A program made the translations under genes and the position numbers. Below are positions 41,701 to 53,700 of a stretch of 64,000 nt of DNA, piece after piece (within the stretch, counting starts at the first letter, position 1; every line of letters starts with the position of its first letter). Location of the stretch: contig NC_057790.1 of NCBI RefSeq assembly GCF_014905175.1, positions 15,154,469-15,218,468 of the forward strand, read 5' to 3'. The DNA is from Aphidius gifuensis (lineage: Eukaryota > Arthropoda > Insecta > Hymenoptera > Braconidae). The notes under the pieces were generated by a model. That model was given only the letters and a program-made list of their open reading frames with translations. It did no database searches and was not told the DNA's origin.

Positions 41701-44700
41701 TATATGAAATAAAAGAAACAAATGTACGATCTGATTTATGCGATCGAATCTTCAGTGCCGCTCAAATGCGGCGCCTTCTTGGCATCACACGTTTATTACA
41801 AATTTTGTACAGTAGGCTGCGTATGTCGATCAATATGAGACTACATATACATCAATATATCTATATTCTAAATATACAACAAAAAATACATTGCCATTTA
41901 TTAATTCATTATTATATACTTTTTTAAAAATTTATCTTTACAATCAAAATAAAATTATGCATTTTTTTTTGATAATATCATAAATGTGTTATTTGTTTTT
42001 CTTTTTATTTTGATTCAAAATAGTGATAAAATTAAATTCAATTTAAATAAAAAGATATATACAAACACAATAATTAAATAAGCAAACATCTTGGTTAAAA
42101 AAAAGCGTTCAAAAAATATAAAAAATTTAATTGGAAAATTAATAATATTTAATAAACTAATTGATTAATATCATTAACAATTATTATTTATTATTATTAT
42201 TAGTAGGAAATTTCAATAATGGCATATAGCGTCACCCATCAAATGCCTTTTCAATTTTTCTTCTTTTCTAACTCGCTATAAAAAGTATTTATTAATAAAT
42301 GAAAAAATTTAAAAAAATATAAAATCATCCATTCACTTTTGCATGAGGCAATAAAAAATAATTTATCGAGTTAAAATTTATGCTTATTTATTTTATTATT
42401 ATTTCCTTTTTTTTTTTTTTTTCTTTTCAAAACACAAAAATTAATATAATTCGTTGCACTACTGTTTAAACGTTCCATTAAGCTATTAACCTGACGCTTA
42501 ATTACGACTTCTTCAATATCCATGAATATATATTTCCAGCAACATTGTGCCTTATTTAACGACTCAATGGGCTTTTGAGTATTTCTTTCATCTTCTCTAC
42601 TTATCATCATCTTTTCAGACCCTCATTTATACTATCTCCCTCTCACACTGTTGATTTTATTCAAGAAACCAGTTTTTCTATTTTTTATTTTTTTGTATAT
42701 TAATATCAATACAACTATTTTTTTTATTCCTTATTTATTGAGAGAAAAAAATGATTTAATAATAATCAAAATAATTGCTCAGTCGATATATGAATAGCCA
42801 GAGGTGTTGAATATTTAAAATTATCAATAAAATTATTTTAGAAATAATATAAAATGAAAAATTAATTATAAATTTATCATTTTCCTGTCTTAATATTGCT
42901 GATGGCATATAGATAACTCGTTTTATTTTTTTTTGTAAATTAAAAAAAGCTATAGAATATATTTATTTCACCTATAATGTCGACAATAATTTGAGTATTT
43001 ATTATAAAATAAAAATAATACTTGAGAAAAAATAATTAAATAAGTATCGTCAATCGAAGATAAAAAGCATTTCTTTTTTTGACTTCCCATGATTGTTTCT
43101 AAACACGAAACAAACGAATATTCGCAATATACCAGGTTCATAGGTATATATGGGATGTTCTGATACGCCCACTGTGTTTACCTCAGTGGTTCACAATCAA
43201 TAAATGTCTATAATATTTTAAAAAATATATTGCAAATGTTATTTAATCAAATTTTTAAAAACATTTATATGAGAAACACTGATGATGATGTATACGATAG
43301 AATTTCAAAGAGATGCACAGTCTGATTTTTTGGCAAAGGAGGTGGGATCCTCTTCGTCATTCGCAGTACAAATTTTTAATGCGTTTTATGGTCTCGACTA
43401 AAAACCCATTAAACCGACAACGATTTGCTGTGGGAGGACAAACGATGGATAAAAATTATTAGCTTTTTTTTTTTTTTTTCTTTTTAAAGAAAAAATTATT
43501 TCCTTTTTTTTTCCATTTATATATTTTCAATAAGATTTAAATTATTTAAAACATATTTTTTGATAATTAAAAATTTAAATTTTCAATCTAAATTAGATGA
43601 CAGAAAAAATAAATTAAATAAATAATTTATTAATAACAATTTTCCATCTGCATGTTGGTGAAAAAAAGAGGAATAAGCAAAAAAAAAATTACAGTGACGG
43701 AGACAATGAGAACATGACACGCAACATATGTAAATTAATAAGTTAATAATCATTGTAAAAAGTAAAAAAAAAATTATGTTAATAATAAAAAAATAGTAAA
43801 TTAAATAAATTTAATTTTTTTGATATTGAAATTTAAAAAAAATTCTTCTAGTTATTGTTTGAATTTTTTTTTACATTCATTTGATCTGGGTTTGAGTGTA
43901 AAATTAAAAAAAAAAATATTATTTTATCTCCTGATATAACAAAATAGATAAAAAAAAATTCTTGACAGTCTTAAATATTGAAAAAAAAAAAAAAAATTAT
44001 AAATGCTTTTCTGAATATATACGTTCTGTAAAATATTGATCGTGTCAAATGTAATTTATAAATATTCATTTCAATCAAGTTACAATTTTTATTTTTTTGA
44101 ATTATTTTAACTGTAGAAGGTGTTTTTAAGTGGTTTATCTGACATGTACATGTAATTTTTTTTTCTATTAAATTGACGATGAATCAAAGAATTGAAAATA
44201 TAGAAAAAAATATAGTCCGGAAAATAAGCAGGTGAATGAGCAAGAGAGAAGGAAAGATTAAAAAAAAAAAATTATAAAAAAAAAAAAGTTTGCGTGACTG
44301 ACATCTCGTGTCGATATCCAGTTTATTAAGGTGTAGTATGTATACATATATACATTCACCAATGTTTTTTGCAGCGATACAAAATTATTATCAGTCAAAG
44401 ACAAATAGTTAAAATAAAAAATGAAAAATATGGAAAAAAAAAAAAATATAATAAAAAAATTAGAGCGAATAATATAAACGTAATATTTATATATAGAATT
44501 AAACAACTTTTCTCAACTGATGCAAAGCTTGAAGTGGACTTGTATTTTGTTATTTATTTTGTTATTTATTTATTTATTCATTCGTGTAATTATTTTTTCA
44601 GCAATTTTTTAATTTATGTTTTTATTTATTTATGAATTAATCAGGTATAGTTAATTTTTTTATCTTATTTATTTGTTTAATTATTGTTGTGCGTATATAG

Positions 44701-47700
44701 TTGACGAGCTCAAATTTGTGTTAGCCTTCCAATATTTATAATATAAAAAAATAATAACAATAGAATAAATAATGCTTGAATCACCTTCCTATCATTCATT
44801 GCAGTACAGTGTTACATACCGGGTGTTCACATCCGTGAAAACAGTCATCATAAATATACACCTTTTATGCATCCAATACCAATTCATGCTTCAAAAAGAA
44901 AAAAAGCATATTTGGTATATGTAATGCTTGAATTATCATATAATATATATATATATTTAATTGTTTTATCTGACCCTTATTACTGACTTATTGTCTGTGA
45001 TCATTATCAATGCAAGCTTTTAAATTGATTGTGTATACACATAGCTTATCTCTGCAGTAAACTTGATTTTATTTAATTTAAAAGATAAAAAAAAATAATT
45101 TTAAAAACAAAAGCCTTAAAAAATATAAATAAAATGCAGTAAAGAAAAAAAAAAAAAAATTGGAACGAGTTGAACAAGAAATTGTAAAAAAAAAATGAAA
45201 AATCGACAACTAAAGAACAGATGGATGAAACGTGTCAAGAAATCCAGAGCAAAATCAAAAGAATAAGAATAATCTACACTGTAAAAAAAAAAAAAAAAAT
45301 ATCAAAGAAATCCTGCAAGAGCGCAAAAAGATGAGGAAAAAAAAAATATATGTATATATGTAAAAAAAAAAATATAAAAAGGAAAAAAGAAAAGATTGCA
45401 AAATGCCAGTGGCCGCGTTGCAATCGTGGATCATTGAGTGAACGGTGAAAATGGGTTTTATACAGTTCACGCAAACTCAACTTTGTGATAGTATTTTATA
45501 GAAACAACCGCAATTCAACCAAAAGTCATATTTTACCTTCACCATAAGAATGTTTAGCAGTAGCTTTATACATATTTACAATCATAGCATGAAAATTTAC
45601 GTTTGTATAAGTGATTTTATAGCTTCTAGCTTCCAAAGCGTTCCTAAAGTTATGGGATAAAATTTTTATGCGTGTACCTGATGTGCTTTACGACAATGCA
45701 CCAAACTGCAATACATCAAAATAACTCTTTTTTTTTTTTTTTTTTTGGTTTTAATATTGAGAAAAATATTCATGCAATAGTTGGTACAAGAATATATAAA
45801 AAGTTTAAAGAAATAAAAATATAGTTTATTTTGTTGTACATCATAATAATAGTGTTTAACAAAAAAATTATTTCATTAACACTATGTGTATATATAATTA
45901 TTATGAAAGTAATATCAATTTAAATGTAACTACTCTGATATTATAATTATACACAACATCTAGATATCATTTTAAATTAAATATTAAATAGAATTTATAG
46001 CAACTTTCATATTGCATGCGTATATATATATAGTTTATGTTTATTTCACAGTGTATAGTTATTTGTGTACTTGATGACGACAATAGAACAGCATGACTAG
46101 ACTATAGTTTTTTAACTATTATTGGAAACAATATTTTATACTCCCTTATTACAAACAACCCTTATTATTACGATTTTACTCAAGCATAGCTTATTTTGTT
46201 ATGTCTAGCAGCTGGAAAAATTAAAAATTCAAGGGTATAATTATTTATCAATCAATATTTTATTGAGGTAAAAAGAAAATTTATCATCGTTTCATATTTG
46301 AAGAGCGAATAAATATATGGGAAATGAATAAAAAATATATGATTTTATAATTCACATTAATTCGTTTGAATTTGAAATTTAATAAATATTTAAAATATAT
46401 GAATCTAAAATTTTTAATATTATATACAATCTGCCAAATAAATATGATACTATAGTAAGAAATAATTGAAAATATTAATTCCATTTGTCTGATGACAATA
46501 GGCTTTTTCTACTTAACGGAAAAAAAAAGTTTACACATATATTTTAGTATTGAAAGTTAATCATCAAATTCATTTGCAATATTTAAAAATACAGCTATAT
46601 ATTCTAAATATTTTCTAAATACTGAAACTAATCAAATAAATTTCATTTAAACATGAAATTAAATTCTAAAATTCAGCAAATAAATATGATAAATAAATTT
46701 AAAAAAAAAAAAAAGAAAAAATTATACATTGTCTATTTCATATTTATTTGTCCAATTGTTCAACATATAAAATATATAAAACATAGGTATCTCAAGTTTT
46801 AAGTATTAAAAAAAATGAATAAATTTTATTCCCAATTTTAAATACTTTACAGCTGTGCACAGAATATATACTCTAGAACGACATGTGAGCAGTGAGTCAA
46901 ATAGACATCAAATGCTTGCGTTTGCATCCGGTCAATGTATCAATATCAAAGAGACAGGACATTAGAAAAATATTCCAATTGGGACAATATGTATAACATT
47001 CGTTGAGAGCTCATACACAACCATATACACAAGCATGTATGTTTCATGTTGCCCCATTGTTATTCTACCGTGAAAACGACCGACGTTGTTACCTTTTATT
47101 AGGGTAATTCATTGCCATTAAAGCGTTTTTTCAGAACCAACCAACGGCCTTTTTTTTAGTGTCAATAAATTTGTTAATAGTTCATCCAAAAAAATACCTG
47201 ACTAAATATAGTTATGTTTGTTTTTAAAATTAAAAAAATTACATTATTTGAATACTCAAAACATCCAAAATTATTTAAATAAAATAATACATTTTACTAT
47301 TCAATATAATAATTTTCAAGACAAAATAATAAACACACAATATAACGTCACAATAGCACACGGTGATCGCTGACTTCTATACTGATAATATCTATTTTTT
47401 TTCGCGTTACATAATTTCACCTTGCTTCTACTAATCACGAAACAATAGCATCATGAAATACACGCACACAATGAATACTTGCTTTGAATATATTCACATT
47501 GATATTTACTGATCAATGAATGATTGACTAAAAATTCAACAAGGTGTATCGAATGATAAAATTATAATAACATAAAAATGTTAAACATTAATATAAAATT
47601 AATTGAGTTATAAGTACAATATCATTAAAACATCATTGAATGATTTTTATGTATTTTTAATCGATGAATTAAATTTATATCAGTCTTTGAAAAATTCAAA

Positions 47701-50700
47701 TGAATATTTATTATGTTTTTAATTTATTTATTTATTTTTAATATTATTAATTTATTTTCTGTTGAGAGATCAACTGATCAATAAATTCATCACGTCATTT
47801 ATTAGTAAATTTTTCTTTATAGCATTAAAAAATTCCAAGATGTTTATTAACACATATTTTTATCATCTAGTCATACAGTCATTTAAAAAAAACTCTGTTA
47901 TCACAATTAAATATTACATTTAACTGGATAATTGGAAATTTCAATTCAATTAAATTTATTATTTATATAAAGTTAGATCAATCAAAATGAAAAAATAAAA
48001 AATATACTACAATGTTGAGAAAAAAAAATGTAAAAGTTTAATTTAAAAAGCACAATAAATTTTTTTGCAAACAAGATATATAAAACTTCTTTGAAAACAA
48101 AAAAAGAGAAACATAAACTTTTATTATTTTCTTGGTATAATTTTTAGAAGAATTGGTAAAAGTTTTTATGCATTTAAGAAGACAATTAAAAAAATAAAAA
48201 TTGTCTAACAAGTTCCAACTTGAACAAGTCATTTGCCTTAATTGGTCATTGTCACGAGGCATCGAGGCCATCACTTGCTGCACAGTCTATAACTAAAACA
48301 AAAATATAGTATGTATAATCATAATATTTTTTTAGCAAAAGGAATAAATTTTAAACAACGAATGGTAAAGTACATGTACAACAATATAAAATGACATTTT
48401 TTTTTTTTTTTTATTATTTTTTATTTTGCAAAGTAATAACACAAAAAAATATAAAATATAAATACTAAATTATCATAGAAACGCAAACTATAGAAGAAAA
48501 ATAAAAAAAAAGAGGGGTACAAAATGTACATGCACCGTGGAGCAGGTCAAAACGGTATTATCTTGCATGGTCTTATTTTTGTATTTTTTGAACTATCATT
48601 ATTTTGAGGTGTAGAGCAAAGAAAAAAAAATTTGATTGCTTCAAGTTGATAAAGTCGTGTTATGACAGACAAGAAGATGTTAAAAAAAAAAAAAAAAAAA
48701 AAGAGGGTGCACGCTCCCGTAACTATCTCTGCTTAACGTTTTGCTCTTCTGGTTGCACTCGCGTGTTTATTTTCAGCAAGTTTATAGCCGACGGTGCATC
48801 GATCCAAAAACCGTGGCGACATTTTCTACAATAAAAAAAAATATTAAATGAAATAAAAATAACAATAGCAGTTAAAGCAGAAACATTTTATTCTTACATG
48901 TGCATCGTTTGAAATTGAAGAATATATTAATAATGCAATAAACGCATGTCACATACACACACACACATTTTTTGTATTGTGTGAGTACACTGATCAATGA
49001 TTCTTTATATGCATGAGTGTATTATTGAACGTACAATATCAGGGCGAGGTAATAGCCGTTTTTCTTCTACCAATAAAATGGTTAAACCTTATTTAACATT
49101 CTCGTTATCTGTTTGAGGGTTCCACTTAGGTTACATAATAGCCGTTTTTCTTCTACCAATAAAATGGTTAAACCTTATTTAACATTCTCGTTATCTGTTT
49201 GAGGGTTCCACTTAGGTTACAAGTGAAAAAAAAATTTGAAATTCAAATAGTTTCAATGATTCCAAGTAAAAATAATGTCTAATAATTCCAATGATATATC
49301 AATGGTTGCAAACGATAACAATGATTCCAAATAATTTTTGAAATTATATTGATTCAAAGTCTCGTACGTAATTTGTCAAAGTTTAGTATATTTATTTGAA
49401 TTTAAATAAATTTTATAAATAAATTGGACATTAAAATAGTTTATTTATTTTATCATATACAACAGTGTCAGTGTCGATGAATGTTTCACCTATACAATGG
49501 CTGATGACATTGTTGGCAAATATATTAATTTTGTTCGTTTGGTTTTCTGAGACACTGTCATCCATCATATAGCACCACAAAAAGGTGAAATTATTCATTT
49601 CAAATGCTTCATGATACCATGTGACTTCGTGTAATTTTATTCAAGATTTTAATTGCAAATAACAATCCATGATTTCAACTGATCTCAGTGATTTCAACTC
49701 ATCTTGGACACATAATTATTCAAAATAAAAGTTTCGAATCAATTTGACCTCAACGAGACAAGTAACATATGCTTATTGAACCAAGAAATTTGCTTGAAGC
49801 TTCAGATGCTTCATAATATCAAGTGACTGTATAATTTTATTTAAGATTTCAATTAAAAAAAACAATCTATGATTTTAATTGAATTCAGTGATTATGACTC
49901 ATTTAAAATTAAATGTTTGTTAGGATGTAGCTAATGAAATTATATAAGCAGATGTAGTATATTATGCTGTGACAATAAATAAAAAGTTTTATAAAATACA
50001 TATATCAGTGTTAATAAAATTAAATTTATGTTACACATCTTGAACTATTAACTCATATATACAGAGTTCAATTTCTACTCGACCTTTTTTATTATAAAAG
50101 TTCATGACTTTTATGATGAATGTGGTGCTTATTATTTACATTAAAATAATTTATTTAATTAAAAAAAAAAAATAAATAAATAAATCAATATACTCTATAA
50201 AAATTAAAAATCACATGTTACATATATTTAAAATTTGTCAGTCTCGTATCCACGTGGTTCATGCTGCTTAATTACCATTGATCAACCAAATAATTGATGT
50301 GTATACAAAAACATCATTTCCCATGACGAGTCTTACAACCACACAATATCATTTTTTTATTTCTTTTTTTTTTTTTTTTATGTCATTATTTTCCATTATC
50401 CCCTCTTTAAAAAAATAACTCACGGCTTATAAAGCATATTTTTGTCTACTATTTATGCTTGTCTCATTTTTATATCCGACATTGAAACAAATAAAAATAC
50501 AATAAAAAAAAAAAGAAGTATACTACACTCCCGTTTCGTAGGAGGATACCTTGGTCATGGTATTATGAACATCGTCATTGTGGCTTTTGCTGGACAGTTG
50601 TGTGGATGTTCATCGTCTTCGAGGATGACGAAAAAAACTTCTTGGTACCGACGGATCCAAAAAAGGGGGTTGAGGTTGATGGTTGTACAAGCAGATGGAA

Positions 50701-53700
50701 AGAAGGGGAAGGGGCGTGAGACAAATAGAAAGACACAAAGTTGTTGAGGGGATGTAAAAGAGGGACAAGGACAATGTCGTGCCGTGTTCATCGAGGTGTG
50801 GTTCCTCGTTCTCTGGATGACCGTTTCTGCAGCATGGTCAACGTTATAAAGTCAATGCTTGTATTTGGCAAATTGCCTCAACAACGACTGAAAGAATTTT
50901 TTCTTGTTTTTTTTTATATTTATTTTATTTAAAAAAAATAATATTAACAATCAACTCGTTTGTTATTTTTATATTTCTTTTATGAATTTGAAATAATAAA
51001 AATATTGAATTCTCTGGGAGCTTGTTAGAGCGAGGATATAAATTGATTTTTATTATTAATAATGGCAATGTGTTGCTGGGAATTTTGAAAAATAAAAAAA
51101 AAATAAATAATCATTAATGACACCCACTGGCATCTTCTAGGAGAATGGAAAAAAAAAAATATTAGAAAAATATATATACGTTACGTAAGTTGCAACGTGT
51201 GCATTATAAATAAGTACAAAAAAATAATGCCTCGATGACGGATACAAAAGATCCGAGTGATGAGGTATGTCTTGAGCGTGCACATTGTTGTTGCAAAAAA
51301 TAAAAATAAAAAATTCAATATATATAAATATTTTTCATCTACGTGTTTGTAATTTCAAGTACATATATGAACTAATTTTTCGTCAGATTTATTATAATGT
51401 TATATTTTATTTTTTGATATAATATTTATTGTGTTTCTTTATAACTCAATTTTATATTTTCATATCATTTTTTTTTTAACATTGCTGGGTTTGCCATTCA
51501 TTTTATCATTTTATTTATTATTATTACTTTTGAATTTTTTTTATTTATTTTTTTTTCTTCTGAGAATATTGTCGTGTTTTGTCTTGATGGAAGTGCGCTT
51601 CGTTGGTTCATAAGCCATCTCGACACGCGTTTATTTGATTTCTTCAGTTTCAAGCTAGTAACTAAGTATTTGATGGATTTTTTTTTTTTTTTTTTCTTAT
51701 TGCAATATGAATAAGAAGGAAAAAAAATGAAAAGGAATGATGATGATTGTTCGGAATTCGGTTTGTTAGGTGGTATTGCGCATCGAGGCTGTTACGCAGG
51801 AAACGGGGGGATACATTGTGAGCTCAGTCGAGCGAAAAAAATGTACATATCAATGCGAAAACCTTCACATTTCATACAATTAAACGTAAAAATATAAAAA
51901 ATATTGAAATAAAAAAATACTCTGCACAGTTGCAAATGCGATAAAGTAAAAAGAAAAAGTGAATGTTAAATTAACATTTGCCTAAAATATTAATAAAATT
52001 TTAAACTGTTAAATTCTATAATTTCAAGCAAATGTTAAATTAACATCTAAAAATAATAGAAATCTTTTTAAACATTAGAAAAAAATCTTACGTTTTTTTT
52101 CTATTTCAAAAAAAAATTAAAAATATAATTTTTATAATTTTCAAATCATAAATTTGTGATGTAATGATTTTAATGTTCAATTTAATGATAATAATACGTG
52201 TAGATTATATAACGAGATAAGTCGATAGCCTGCTTGAATATATTTTTATTGCAAAAAAGACAGATTGAATAAAAAGAAAAAAATTCTTTCAAATCAATGA
52301 ATAATAATGTATAAAATAATACAAAAAGTTCTGCAGATACATGTATGCTATGAGTGTAATAAACAAACAAATATAATTAAAAAATAATTGCGTTAACAAT
52401 AATTTGAATAATAATCAACTTATATAATAATAATATAGATAATACAAAAGCCTAAATAATACTGACAATCATTTACTTTGCGTATATATTTATCGTGATT
52501 ATAATAATTATCTTATTAAAATACCAAAGTGAGTTTGTATAATTGAGTAATTTACATCGTTTGTTAATATTTTAAATTGAAGAAAGTTTTGATATTAAAA
52601 AATCGAATAAAATATACAATATTATACAAGCATATATGTACATGTATATGTAAATTATTACAACTTAATAAATGTATCAAACATAATAACCATAATAAAA
52701 CACGATTTTATCACATCAAAAAGTAATTTAGCCATATCGTTATAATTCATCGTATACAATGTATGTCAATGTTTGTCAATTGATTTGGTCTAGACATTGA
52801 TGTATTCAAAACACCTGTCTTGCAATAATTATAATAATTATAACAATAATAATAATGAGTCATTTATTTATAAAGATGTTTGATCATGTGTTCTAGAGTA
52901 TAATATTCTGTGCAGTTGTAAAATTAAAGTTGGGAATAAAATTTATTCATTCATTTTATAAATTAAACAATTGGAAAAATAAATATGAAATATACAATTT
53001 TTTTTCTTTTTTTTTTTTTTAATTTATTTATCATATTTATTTTAAAATTTTAATGTTTAAATGAAATTTATTTAATTAATTTTATAGTATTTAGAAAATA
53101 TTTAGGATATATAGCTGTATTTTTTAATACAGCAAATGAATTTGATGATTAATTTTCAATACTAGAATACGTCAGATAAATATATTTATCTGCAAATAAA
53201 ATTAATATTTTCAATTGATTCTTACTATAATATCGACACTAAAAAAAAAAAAAAAAAAAGTTGTTTTATATTTATCTAGCAGATTGTATATATAGTATTA
53301 AAAACTTTAGATATATATGTATATTTCAAATATTTTTTAAATTTCAAAAATTGAATGAATTAATTTACGTTTCATAAATAGTGATACCGTATTTTCTTAT
53401 TTTTTCTTTGTAAATTTGTTCTTTATATATTCATTCGTTCAGTTTTGCATATAAGCAAATAAATATACCATAAAAAAATTTATCTCGGTGTACAGCACGC
53501 ATCATATTGATGGAGTTAACTAGTGAGTTCATAACCTGTGACCCTGAATCACAGTGTGACTCCCTGCAGACAACACCAATCTAATCTGTAGCGCATCTAC
53601 ATGATAATAAACATTAAATCATAATCACAGAATAGATGGGGTAAAAATTGAAAACGATACTGCTACAGTATGTGTATACATGGGGAGTTTTTTGACTGTA

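Noticed and set aside
51431..51613. Hydrophobic 60-residue frame resembling a membrane peptide
   Set aside because: Translation of T-rich DNA always gives Phe/Leu-rich pseudo-membrane segments; many such frames occur in the window without gene signals.
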